From Dromaius novaehollandiae (taxonomy: Eukaryota > Chordata > Aves > Casuariiformes > Dromaiidae), in NCBI RefSeq assembly GCF_036370855.1, contig NC_088117.1, positions 1,550,001 through 1,614,000 of the forward strand: DNA of 64,000 nt, given 5' to 3'. A program made the position numbers and the translations under genes. Below are positions 33,358 to 43,776 of the stretch, in pieces; the stretch's first letter is position 1, and the number at the start of each line of letters is the position of its first letter. The notes below the pieces were generated by a model. The model saw only the letters and a list, made by a program, of their open reading frames with translations. It had not been told where the DNA came from and did not search any database.

Positions 33358-36300
33358 CTGCAGCGGCGGCAGGAGCGGGACAGAGAGGCGGAGGGAAAAA
33401 GGAAGGAGGTCAGAAAGCAGCTGGGTTCATGAGCCGCTCCATCCCGAAACCCAACGCGCAGGGTGCGGAGGTGCAGCACCCGCTCACGCCAGGCGGAGGA
33501 GAAACCGAGGACCCAAGCGGTCCGGTCCCCACTGAGATGCACCTACAACTGCAAAAAGGTCCTGGCTCCATGCAGGGAGCAGACCGGGATGCTCCGACCG
33601 GATGGGATGTGCACACAAAGACATCCCAGCACTGCTCTCCGGTGCCAGCACCCACCGGCCTCCCTGATAGGAATGGCCTGGTTCTCCAGACTGCCAGTGT
33701 GCCATCAACAGCCCTTTAATGGGCCTGTAAAGACATAATGATGACCCTTAATCTGGGCCCTGATGGCTGGGCACCGCGGCCATTACCATGTGAAAAACTC
33801 CCTTTGGGGCTCTTTGTGCTCTCTACACCCCGGCTTGTAGCAGGGCTGTTAGGAGCTGCCCTTCCCCAGGGTCCCCCTTGAGCCGAAAGGCCAGAAAAGT
33901 CCCCGCTGGGTCTGAGTGGGGTCTCTGGCCACAGTTCCCCTGGTCCACCCAGTGGCCAGGATGGTCCTGGACCGGGGCCTGGTTCCCCCGTGCTGGCTGG
34001 TTGGTGGCCACAAGGAGGAGCCACCAGAGCTCCCGTGCCCAGGAGACCCAACGCGGTCGGGGCGGTCGGGGTTGGTTTGCCAACGGATGCTCCAGTCGCT
34101 GCCCCTGCTTCCACCGCCAGCCCTGCTCACAGCACTGAGCCGGCCTCATGCCCCTGCGGGGGAAGTTTTGAGGCAGCTCCGGGCCCGAAGCAGTGACCAC
34201 CAGCCCCTATGGCCACCAGCACCCAGTGTGGTCATGGCAGGGCCGGCAGCAGCCCCATCTCACGTCACCTTGAACTGCCCCAGCAGCTCCAGCCAGGAAA
34301 GTGCCCACTGCTCGAGCCAAGCGGGACGGTGGGCACTATGCCGGGAGCGGACGGGGGACACAGCGGGCAAAGGACATTTTTGGAAGGTCTCCTTGCAAGG
34401 CCCCACACAGAGCCCACCCCAGACGCGCAGGTTCCCCTCCACCCCCACCGCGGCTTGGCTGTGCAGAGGGCACCGGCCGGCAGGAGCAGAGCTCGCGGGT
34501 GCCCCACTCCAGCACCCGCTCTGACCCCGTGCCTTACCGGAGCCAGCCCCGGGCACTCGTATACAGTGAAGTCTCCATCCTCGTTCTCCTCGTCTGAGGA
34601 CGCCGAGTCCGGCAGCTTGGGCTCCTCTTTATGCCTGCGGGGAGAGTTTGCGGAGAGGGTGGGTGAAGCCCGGAGGGATGATTTCCCGGGGAAGGACATG
34701 GCATGGCCGAGTGCCCCCCAAGGCGCTGCCCGCTGCGGCGAAGACCCAGTGAGGGGGCTCCCGCCGGGACTGCGCGCTCTCGTCCCCGGCTTCTGCCACC
34801 CCGCCCTGGGGGCTGCTCCCGCTTTCTTTTTTCAGGGCGAGCTCGCTTACTTCTCCATGGAGAGCATCTGCTGCTTTTGGTGCTGGTAGTGGTACATCTG
34901 GGCGCTCTGAGCCAGTGTCTTGTCCCCAGGCTGCAAAGGGAGCGAGGGCAGACGTGAACGGCTCGCCGGAGCCCCCCCGGGACACAAAGCAGAGCCCAAG
35001 CCAGTTCCTCCATCTCCGTTTCGGGAGGGAAGAGCACAGGCCCAGCTGGAGCATCAGCCAGGCACCTTACCGAGATGTTGTCGTAGGGCGACGGGCTGGC
35101 CGCTCGCTGCGCCGAGTAGTCCGCTTTCTGCGCCAGCCTGACCTCCTTCTGCAGCCTGCGAGGAGAGGGGACAGCATGGGGCAGCAGCAGCTGACTCCAA
35201 ACGGCACCCAGTGACTCCCCCCGGCTCCGCTCCCCCGTGCCAGCAAGGTCGGCAGCACCCCGCGAACCCGCCGGGGCTGCGCGGGCAAGCGCTCGCCCCG
35301 CACGAGAGCACCGCGCGTCGGCCCCCGGGGAAGGAGCTCCCGCCGGTCCCACGCGGCCGCCCCGGCTCACCTGCACCAGCAGACAGCAGCCACGATCAGA
35401 GCGGAGACGCCGGCCACGGTGCACACCACGATGAGCCCTGCGGAGGAGGGGGGGCACGGAGGGACGGCGGCGGTGAGCCCGGCGCCCAGCCCCGCGCCCC
35501 CGCCGAGCCCCCCGGAGACCCGTCCCTCGGACCTTACCCAGCACCACGGCATCGTTGGAAGGGACGGGCGCTGCCTCCGGGTGTTTGTGGACAGCCTCGG
35601 TGGCGGGCAGGGTCGGGGCCGCCTCGCTGCCGGCGGCGCCCCTCTGCGCCGGCTCCCCTCTCAGCCCGGCGGCCGCGCCGGCTGCGGAAGAGGCAGGAGA
35701 AAGATGGGGCAGGAGCGGAGCAGCGTTGGGCCGCAAGCGAGAGCAGCCATCACCCCACCAAGGAGAGGGGCAGCCGGGCTCAGCCATCGGGGAAAAGGGG
35801 AGAAACGCCAGCGCGGGGCGTCCGGGAGCGGCGTGGCGCGAGGACGGGCGCTTACCCCTGGGTCCGCCGTGGCGCTGCGGCTGCAGGCGAGGAGCGTCCT
35901 GCCTGGCCAGCACGTCGGCCAGCAGATCGATTTCTTCCTCCAAGCTGGGAAGCGACGTCCTCCCTGCGGCGAGAGCGAGCGTGAGATGGCGGGAGGCCTA
36001 TTCCCGCCCCGTGCCTGGCAGGATGCGGCCCCTCTGCTGCGGTGCAATGGGAAGCTGCCCGCGCCGGGGGGCTGCCTGGCCCCGCACCAAGGGCCAGCAG
36101 TGAAGTCCAGGGAAGGGGACCCAGGAGTCCTAGCACTGCCCCTCACATCCGGGGGGGACAGGCAGCCTCTCCGCACAACGGAGCTGCCCCCGGTGCAGGG
36201 GAGGAGGAGGAGAAGGAGGGAGAGAGGGGTTGGGGAGCAGCAGGCGCCGGCAGCCCTCGCCTTTCCTGGCGCTCCTGTCTCCCCCGGAGCAGCGTGGCCC

Positions 36301-39300
36301 GGGGACATCCATCCACACAGGGCCAGTCACGAACCCGGCTGGGGCTGAGGACGTGCCGCCACCAGGATGCAGAGGAAGAGGAAGGCTGGTGGCCATCACG
36401 TTCCTCCTCACCCCGTGAGCCATGGGTCCAAAGCGGCGTGGGGACCCCGCTCCCCGGCCGTGGCGGGTCCCGCCGCCCACTCCAAGCAAGAGGGTTGGGG
36501 CCATTTCTATGTGCTCCCACTGCCTTTTGCACCGGGAACACCCTGCGCTAGCCTCAGGGCTTTGCCGGGCGTTTCGGCAGGGAGCAATGAGACGGGAGCA
36601 AGCGCTGCGTCCGCCCTGCAAAGACCCACGCACAAGCCCGCCGGGTTGCTAAACCAGCCGGGCAGTGCTAAACCAGCCAGATCATGCTAAACCGGACGGA
36701 TGATGCTAAACCGGCCAGGCGATGCTAAACCAGCCGTATGATGCTAAACCAGCCGGGTGATGCTAAACCATCCGGGTGAGGACGGCACTGAGAAACCAGG
36801 CGTTCTTGCCCCGAATTTGCTGAAAAGCACCCGGCAAGGCTGGGTGTCATCGCAGCGCTCGGGGCAAGGGTGGCTTCCACAGCGCTGCGCCCACGGGGCA
36901 TTGCCACCCACGGTCCCAGAGGGCAGGGGAGGACCCTGCTCATCTCCAGGCTGCCTCTGCAAAGGGCTTAGCAGACGTGTTGTCAGGGGCTGCTCCCCAA
37001 GCGTTGGGCTTTTTAACAGGATTAAACTCAACTTCAAAGCTGGGAGATGGTCCAGGCTCCCTCTGCCTCTCAATTGCCATATTGGGGCCGGCAGCAGTGG
37101 GAAGGCCTGGAGGGTAAATGGAGCCATACAGAGGCGAGGTGGTACCCAGGCAGCTCCGTTCCAGGAATAATTCGAGGTTATAACAACTACTGGAATTTGT
37201 CAAATTCCGTTACTGGAATTTGAACATGTTGGAAATAAGCACCAATTCCCCTGCCCGGGTACGAAAGCCCCCGCCACTGCCTCCACCGCCTCCTCCGCTC
37301 GTCTGCCCACCGCCGGTCTGGGGAGCCCTGGGTTTTGCTCGGCTCAGCGGTTTGCAAGGCGCGAAGGGATCCTGTGGGATAGCCCCGTCTGTGCCAGAGT
37401 TTTTTCATCCGGCTTAGCGGGGAACCGCATTATATTTCTGCTGCTATTCACGGGGAACGCGATGCTTGTGGCGGTGGTACCCTTTTGCCTTGAGCAGCTG
37501 TTACCGCGGCGGCTGAGGTTTCAAGAGGATTAACATGACCTTAAGGGGAAGAAGAAAAAAAAAAAGGAAAATCACACAGTAACGGCTGGGAGCAGCTGCC
37601 CAGGGCTGCTGCAGGCCCCATCCTGCTGCCGGGGCTGCGGAGCGGCGTTGGAGCCCAGTGCCGGCACGTGACACTCGCGGAGCCTCCCGGGCAAAGTCCG
37701 CCACCAGAGCTCCGGCGCCGCTCCGCTTGGCACGGCCTTCAAAACCTCCCTGACACATAAAGCAGCACTCGCAAGAAGCGAAGCGGATGCGTACGGTGCC
37801 GTCTGCCGGCAGAGCCCCGCCAGCCGCCCGCTCCCTCTCATTGTGAAGCCTCATCTCCGGGTCCTCATTCTGCTAGGAAAAATCCCTATTTCGACAGTTT
37901 TAAAGATAAATTGAGAACTGCATTTTTTGCTGTTAAATTGCAAAAGCGCTCATGCGGAGATTTTCCCACATCGGTCAGCACGGCGTTTTCCCGGGCTGCG
38001 TTCAGCGCCCGGCAGCACCTCGGCCCCCGGCCGGTCCGAAGCCCCAGTGCCCAACACCCAAGCAGCACCCAGGGAGCAGCCCAGTTTAAAGGCCGACGGG
38101 TGCCTCCCGAGGGCTGGCAGGACCTGAGATCGCCCTTAATTCAAACAACCCTGCTCCTTGCTCCGAGCTGCCCCTCCAGCGCCGTTTTCGCTGCACTGCC
38201 CCCAGCTCCAGCTTCTCCCTGCTGCTGAAATCCCCCCTCCCTCTGCAAACAGCAGAGCCCAAGAGCCCGTCCAGGGGCAGCCCCAGCTCGCAGCCGCCGC
38301 TTGCTGAGCCCTCTCCTGGCCCGGGCGCAGGATACGGTCACCCTGCGGGGAGGAGGGATGGTGGCACTGCCCCAAACCTCCTGGCCCAGGCACGGACGGG
38401 CTGGTGAACCCGACGACGGCACAGCCAGCGGCGAGGGTTGCTCCTTCCCGTGACACAGGGAGCGTTGCCGAGCACGGATGCTGCACAGAAGCCGCGGCGT
38501 GCAGTGGCACGGGGCTGGCAGGTGCTGGGAGATCAGGCACCCCGTGCCACCAGGGGCCAGCCCCCCCCATGCAAAATGCCACCCTGTCCTCCCCGGCTGG
38601 CACGAGGCCGCAAGTGGGCCAGCCAGCAAGCACGGAGTGGAGGTGCCGCACCGCAGGCTCGGGGCAGCGGTGGAAGCACCCAGCGGCAGCACCCTCGCAT
38701 GCGCGAGGAGCCGCGGCTGCCAGAAAGGGTGTCAGCACCCGGGGGCTTGCAGAAGCCAAGGGGCAGAGGCCACAGGAGCTGTGCATGCTGCCCCATGCAT
38801 GTTGCCCCATGCACACTCCCCTGTGCACGCTCGCTCCGTGCAGGCTCCCACTCGTGGAAAATGCCTCCGCAGTCACACAGAGTGGCTTAAAGCAGCCACC
38901 ACTGAAAGGGAGACCCGCCGAGCCCGGCGCCAGGCACAGAGCCGCAGCAAGAGCAAACAGGAGACCCGAGCTGCTTTTGCTGACACGGACGAAGCCTGCC
39001 GGGAAAGCCTCGGCATCGCCCGCGCTCCTGCAGCCAGGGCACCGTCAGCCGGCACCGAGCCCAGCCGGGTTTCCCCTCTTCTGGCCCAGCTGCAGCACCG
39101 AGGGCACGCTGGGCACACACGGGGCATGGATGCCCTCTCATGGGCAGCCTCGCCGGTGGCCCAGTGCCACAAGCGTCCTTCCGCAGTGGCTCTCCCACCC
39201 CTGCCGGCTCCCTGCCAGGTTTGGGGACAGCGCAGAGCAAGAAGGGCCGCGGGCGGGTTTCTGCTCCAGGCGGAAAAAACCCAGCACCGGCAGCATGAAA

Positions 39301-42300
39301 CGCAGCTTGGGCCCCCCGCTGCCACCCGGGGTGGGGGGGTCTGTCTCACCTGCGGGCCGGTGCCCTCCGTGCCGAGCCGGGTACGCGGTGATGCCAGCGG
39401 CCACCAAGGCGCACAGGCACTCGGGGAGGAAGAGCCAGCTCACGTGCATGGCCTCGGCCTGAGCTCCCCGGCGGCGGCTCGCCCCAAAAAATCTGCCTGT
39501 GCGGGGGGGGGCACGGGGGAGAGGCAGCCTGGCTGCTGCCCACGCTCCTGCCGGGAGCCGCGGCCAATCGCGGGAATGGCACGGCAGCGAGCAACGCAGC
39601 AGCTGGGATCCCGGGAGCAGCGTCACCGGCATCTCAAGGATGCCCGAGCCTTTAAAGGGGCTGCCCACACAGCAAAGCTGTGTGGGCAGCCCCTTTAAAG
39701 GCTCGGGCATCCTTGAGATGCAGTCAAGGGGCCGGGCAGCTGCTTTGTTTTCACATCTTTTACCCTTTTTTCTCCCCGGTCCCCCCAATCAGGGGGCCTC
39801 CGCGAGGGGATGCTACCCCTGCCCTGCATCTCGCCGCTGCCCGGAGCGCCGGGTACCAAGCGGGGTTGCTATGGCGATGCAGGCGCATGTGCATCCTTTC
39901 CTAGAGGGAAACTTGCTCCCGAGACTTCATGGAAAAAAAAAAAAAACCCAACAACGCCCCCGCCAAAGCTGCTTGCTCCGGAGGGGCCTTGAAAGCCGCG
40001 GCGGGGTGACCAAGAGGAGTGAGGGGCAGAGTTTGGAGCAGGATCCGGCTGCTCTCCCCACCAGCCCGAGCCCCAAGGGGCCTGGCATCCCTCCTTTTTT
40101 TTTCCTTCACAGAAGCCCATAATCTGTCAATTTTTTTCCTCCTTTCTGTCCTTTCCTGACGCTGGGTGCAAGGGCACTCACAGCGCTGGAAGCTAACCTC
40201 ACCCGGCTGGGTCACAGCAGCATCCCTGCAGGTCCGGCTGCCACCAACTGCCACAGGCCAGGACCAACAGCAGGACCCCAAACCGCCAGCGAGGGCTGAG
40301 CCCGCCTGCGAAAAGGGGCAGAGGCCGAGCGAAGAGCCCTCCGGGCTTTGCCACGGGGAAAGCAGATGGGGAGAGGCCGGGGAGAGCCCAGCGCCGCTGG
40401 CTTTCACCCCGCACCAGGCGGGACACGGCGCCGCGGACCGAGCGCGTCCAGGGGACACGCTGCCATGTGCCCCCCCGCTCCATGCCCACTCCGGCGTCCC
40501 CGAGGCGGGTGAACCTTCGTCTGCCCTGTACGGCTGCTCTCAGGCTCAAGGACGTGGGAACCCAAACTGAAACAACCCGTACGGCCCCATCCGTGCAACG
40601 AGCAGGCCGGGCTTTGGGGGCAGAACGCCGTCTACAGCCCAGCTCCATGGGGCAGCCCCCGCCGTGGCCTCAAGCAAGGCGAGGAGAGCGCTGGTGCTCC
40701 CCTAAGAAGCCCAGGCGAGCAAGCTTCCAGCTTTGGCACGGCCTCTGGGGCCCTTTCCCGAAGGCTCCCATGACGACTTCACGGCTACAGTATCGCAGCA
40801 TCGCCATGCTCCGCGGGAGCCACATCCCCGCAGCGAGATGCTCGGGAGCAGCAAGCCAGGAGAAACGTCCCACGAAAGCAGCTCAGCTGCTGGGAGCATG
40901 TCCGGAGGGAGGCTGAGCACCAGCACGGTGACAGCCTGGTCCCCTTCCCCTGTGCAAGATGGTATTAAGGGGATGCACAGCGGCTCTTCTGGGCAGAGAA
41001 GCGAGGAGGCTCTTGCCCATCAGCGGAGCAGAGCCCGCAGTGGCAGGGCTGCTCTGTGCCCGGTGCCACGCATTGCAGATGGGCCAACAGCGAAAGCCCG
41101 GGGTGCAGCAGGAGACCCTGCGGCACCCTGCCCGCCGGCGCCAGCACCGGGTGCCTCCTGATTTCACACCCAGTTCATTGTCAGCGAAACCTCCCCGGGG
41201 CGAGCGGCGCGCCTGGGGATTGCCAGGTACCTCCTCCTGTTCGGCGCAAAGAGGCTGCTCGCTTTTAGCTAGAGCAGGGATAATTGGGTGGAGCTGTAAT
41301 TACAGTTTTAATCCGCCTGCTTATTGAATTTGCGAGAAAAGCCTGGGGCAGGGGGAAGGAAAGAAAGGCTGCCTGAAGGTAGTTTTGCTTCCAAACTATA
41401 TGAAGAGTCGAAGGTCACCCATCTGCCAGGCACCCATTGGTGCGGGCGCAGCCTGCGCTCGAAACCCGCTAGGACCAGAGGCTCCGGCTTCGCCCAGCTT
41501 CAGGTTAACAGTCTCAGAGATGCTCAACGAAAGCCCAGCGATGGGAAGGCAGGAGCGAGGTCAGCCAGGTGGCTGGACCGCGGAGTGCTCATCACCGTCA
41601 TCGCAAGCAGCGCTGCACTCGGAGGCGATGTGCAGCAGGAGCCCAATCCCCGGGACGGGGCGCCGGGCCCAGCCGGCAAAGCGGCCGGTGAGCCACTGGC
41701 TTGGCAGCAGGGGACACGCAGAGCGTTGCTAACCGGCGTCAGGGAGCCTCAATTCCTGAGGATCTCCAGGAGCCCAGGAAGAGAGAAAGGAGCAAGTCCA
41801 GGTCCCATGCTCCGGTGCGCCAACCCACATGACAAAATTCCCCATCGGCTGCCGAGTAGCATCTCAAAGGAGCACGAAACAGCACTAAAAGGCAGTCGGC
41901 CACCAATGTCCCACAACCAGGCTCACGGAAGTGCCAGCCCAGGGCAGAGAGGGGGGAAGCCCACTTCTCCCAGCTCATTGCGGGTGGCACCAAGGGCCTC
42001 AGCTCCCAGCTTAGCAAGGGGCTGCCTGTGCCAGGCTCCAGGCTTTACCCATCCCAGGAGCACCCCCGGGTGCAGGGCTGAGCAGGGTGCAGGTGTCCTG
42101 TCCCGGCACGAGAGGGAAACCCCGGGGAGCACGCTAAGGGACCCCATCAGCCCTGCAGGAGCGGGTGACACGGCAGCAGCGGTGCTGCAAGCTGCGTGCT
42201 GCAAGGAGACCAGCACCTCCGTGCGGAGCACGGCTCTTGTCCAACAGCTGGGGCGGGGGAACGGCAAAAATCCCTCCATCCCTGCTGCTGGGCACGAGCA

Positions 42301-42624
42301 AACACCCCGCGCAGAAGGAAACAGCCAGCACCCGTGGGTCTCGGCAGGCCTCCAGCAGCACATGTGGCCACCATTCCTGAGATGGAGCTTGGGGTGCCAG
42401 GGAACTGGGTCAGGTCCCTTTTGCTGGCAGGGACCAGGCTGTTACAGAGAGGAAAAGGGTCACAAGGTAGCTGCACGTACCACTGGGTGAGTGTTTCTTC
42501 TGGACGCATCGCCCATGGTCGTCTTCCACGAACTGCTGGAGGCAGGGTCCGCAGGCGTGGGACCCCGGTGGGCAGAGCTCCCGGCGCTGCAGGGTGCAGT
42601 CCAGGCTGCGGGGGCACGAGTCCG
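33280..42624 (-). CDS. NPDC1: NPDC1, neural proliferation differentiation and control protein 1, coding exons 2-9
   Basis: NPDC1 is a neuronal type I membrane protein linked to the control of proliferation and neural differentiation. Exons 42624-42481, 35963-35856, 35681-35538, 35437-35371, 35155-35071, 34930-34851, 34634-34538 and 33357-33280 all have GT-AG borders and join in frame, from a Cys-rich extracellular module to the stop. Recognisable blocks are CPPGSHACGPCLQQF (Cys-rich), SLEEEIDLLADVLARQ, a Pro/Ala stalk, one transmembrane helix (GLIVVCTVAGVSALIVAAVC), and a cytosolic tail with LQKEVRLAQKADY, MYHYQHQKQQM, ASSDEENEDGDFTVYECPGL and EVRNPLFDD. These match mammalian NPDC1 closely. 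With the first exon the product is 285-300 aa, against about 325 in human. The first exon is ambiguous; see the two candidates. Confidence 0.93.
34538..34634 (-). CDS. NPDC1: NPDC1 exon 8 (acidic motif)
   Basis: It has 97 nt, encoding HKEEPKLPDSASSDEENEDG and DFTVYECPGLAP. The acidic ASSDEENEDGDFTVYECPGL block is essentially identical to the mammalian protein. Confidence 0.96.
34851..34930 (-). CDS. NPDC1: NPDC1 exon 7
   Basis: It has 80 nt, encoding PGDKTLAQSAQMYHYQHQKQ and QMLSME with a split Lys codon at donor GTAAGC. It matches the MYHYQHQRQQML segment of human NPDC1. Confidence 0.95.
35071..35155 (-). CDS. NPDC1: NPDC1 exon 6 (juxtamembrane cytosolic tail)
   Basis: It has 85 nt, encoding LQKEVRLAQKADYSAQRAAS and PSPYDNIS, with donor GTAAGG. 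Confidence 0.95.
35371..35437 (-). CDS. NPDC1: NPDC1 exon 5 (transmembrane helix)
   Basis: It has 67 nt, encoding the membrane span LIVVCTVAGVSALIVAAVCW followed by a Cys and a split Arg codon at donor GTGAGC. Human NPDC1 has the same CWCR-LQ transition into the cytosolic tail. Confidence 0.95.
35538..35681 (-). CDS. NPDC1: NPDC1 exon 4 (extracellular stalk)
   Basis: It has 144 nt, Ala/Pro/Glu-rich, ending SNDAVVL plus the first base of Gly before donor GTAAGG. The stalk is the least conserved part of the family. Confidence 0.9.
35856..35963 (-). CDS. NPDC1: NPDC1 exon 3
   Basis: It has 108 nt, phase 1 at both ends, encoding RTSLPSLEEEIDLLADVLAR and QDAPRLQPQRHGGPR, matching the LEDEIDFLAQELAR block of mammalian NPDC1. 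The donor is GTAAGC. Confidence 0.95.
36648..36780 (+). repeat. 19-bp tandem repeat, seven copies
   Basis: Seven contiguous units of GCTAAACCAGCCGGGTGAT with one to four substitutions each and no length change. The constant part is GCTAAACC. Confidence 0.95.
37188..37222 (+). repeat. Small palindrome within a direct repeat
   Basis: GGAATTTG-T-CAAATTCC at 37,192-37,208 is a perfect 8-bp inverted repeat, and TACTGGAATTTG occurs at 37,188-37,199 and again at 37,211-37,222. Confidence 0.85.
39350..39449 (-). CDS. NPDC1: Candidate NPDC1 first exon B (signal peptide), out of order with exon 2
   Basis: From ATG at 39449 the minus strand encodes MHVSWLFLPECLCALVAAG followed by ITAYPARHGGHRPA, a good signal peptide. 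It ends one base into a codon at donor GTGAGA, exactly the phase that exons 2 and 3 accept. The Kozak context is good (GCCATGC), and an inverted CCAAT box lies at 39,564-39,568. The GHRPA end resembles the GHPDVAA that precedes the Cys-rich module in human NPDC1. But it lies between exon 2 and exon 3, so in this order it could only splice to exon 3, giving a 252-aa form without the Cys-rich module. Alternatives are a second promoter, an assembly order error, or chance. Confidence 0.45.
39629..39721. repeat. Perfect 45-bp inverted repeat with a 3-bp spacer
   Basis: The left arm 39,629-39,673 is the exact reverse complement of 39,677-39,721; the spacer is AAA. The arms contain GAGCCTTTAAAGGGGCTGCC. 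Pairing stops abruptly at 39,628/39,722. It could extrude as a cruciform, be a palindromic mobile element, or be a fold-back artefact of library or assembly. Confidence 0.95.
42481..42624 (-). CDS. NPDC1: NPDC1 exon 2 (Cys-rich extracellular module)
   Basis: It has 144 nt, phase 1 at both ends, encoding DSCPRSLDCTLQRRELCPPG and onward to QKKHSPS with six Cys. A strong pyrimidine-rich acceptor (CCTCCCTCTCCGCAG) precedes it, so an upstream exon is required. The donor is GTACGT. Confidence 0.94.
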
Positions 42625-43776
42625 CTGCGGAGAGGGAGGAGAAAACATGTCAGGTGGAGAAGAGGGGTCAGACACGCTCCCTTCTGCTGGAGCAGCTCCA
42701 GGACCTTCATCAGCCTGGGGGTGATTCACCCTCAGCTACGCCTTGGACCGACGCACAGATGGTTTTGCTCCCCTGAGGCCTCGCTAACCTCCGCTGGCCA
42801 AAACCACAACCGTCCTGTGCGGAGGCGAAGAGCGAAAGGGGTGAGATCACATCTGCTCCGAAGGCCGCCTGGATCGGAGATGGGATCAGCGTGGGGAAGC
42901 TGAGCACGACTGCAACCTGCTGCGTTTGTGGGGCTCAGCTCGGGCCTGAAGCCTGCTGTGATTCAGGGCGACAGCTCAGCACCCCCCGCGCTGGAGCCCG
43001 CTCCCAGCCTGGACCCAACGCAGCCCCTTCCCATGCCCCAATGCACCGCTGGACAAGCCTGCTGCCCCCAGAGCTGTCCCCGGCTCCGCGTGCAGAGGGC
43101 AGCTCAGCTCCTGCAGAAGGTAACGAGCTAATTGTATGCTTAATTGCAGGAGACGACCCTCTGCCCCAGCCGAGCGCTCTGCCAGAGCTGCCCACCTTTG
43201 CAAAGTAATTAGTGGCTGCAATTAAGCTTGCGCTCTAATGACCTGCTCAAAGCAGTTTATTAGCCGTGGGATGAGCGGGCAGCGCTCTTCCTCCCGTTGA
43301 GCACCCCGAGCACCAGGCAGAGGCCGGCTAACCGCGGCGCAGGCTACGATGAGGGTCTTCAGCTCCCACTGGGAACCCTCTTGCAGCAGCAGCAGCTGCC
43401 AAAATCAAATCCAATGCACAACCTGTGCTCGTGTGATGGCTGAGAAAAACAACACACCTCCCCGAACCAACCAAAAACCACGCTCTGAAGCCCGGGCACT
43501 GCTGTTACGGCTTGTCACAACCCCATGCTGCTGCCTGGGAGCAGATGCTGAGTGTCACCTTGCACTGGGGTCTGCTGCTGGGGCTGGCACAGCCCAAGGG
43601 CTGGAGATCCTAGTGCTTGTGGGCAGCTTGCAGGTAAAAGCCATCATCTCCCGTTAGGACGCCAGGCCAACAGTCCTGGGTCAACGGGACATCTCATTTC
43701 CCCTTACAACTCAGTAACTTTTCAAATAACCAAGGACAGGTACATCCTCCTCCCATGCGCCTGGCAAAGTAGTTTG
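42625..43776. other. Sequence between NPDC1 exon 2 and the CR1 element
   Basis: It is presumably NPDC1 intron 1 if candidate exon A is right. An AT-rich patch at 43,128-43,262 carries several TAAT/ATTA homeodomain cores. No exon was seen. Confidence 0.5.

Larger units (their letters stand above)
35964..42480 (-). other. NPDC1: Long NPDC1 intron 2 (between exons 3 and 2)
   Basis: Within this 6.5 kb lie the 19-bp tandem repeat, a small GGAATTT palindrome, the 93-bp palindrome, candidate first exon B and an AT-rich homeodomain-motif islet at 41,280-41,335. No other coding exon was found. Confidence 0.7.

Noticed and set aside
34534-35943. 469-codon continuous minus-strand frame over the NPDC1 exons
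   Set aside because: It reads through introns; only pieces of it are NPDC1 exons, and the real protein uses the spliced exons with GT-AG borders.
39629-39721. Palindrome as a microRNA precursor
   Set aside because: A loop of 3 nt and 45-bp perfect arms do not resemble an animal pre-miRNA, which has a larger loop and mismatches.
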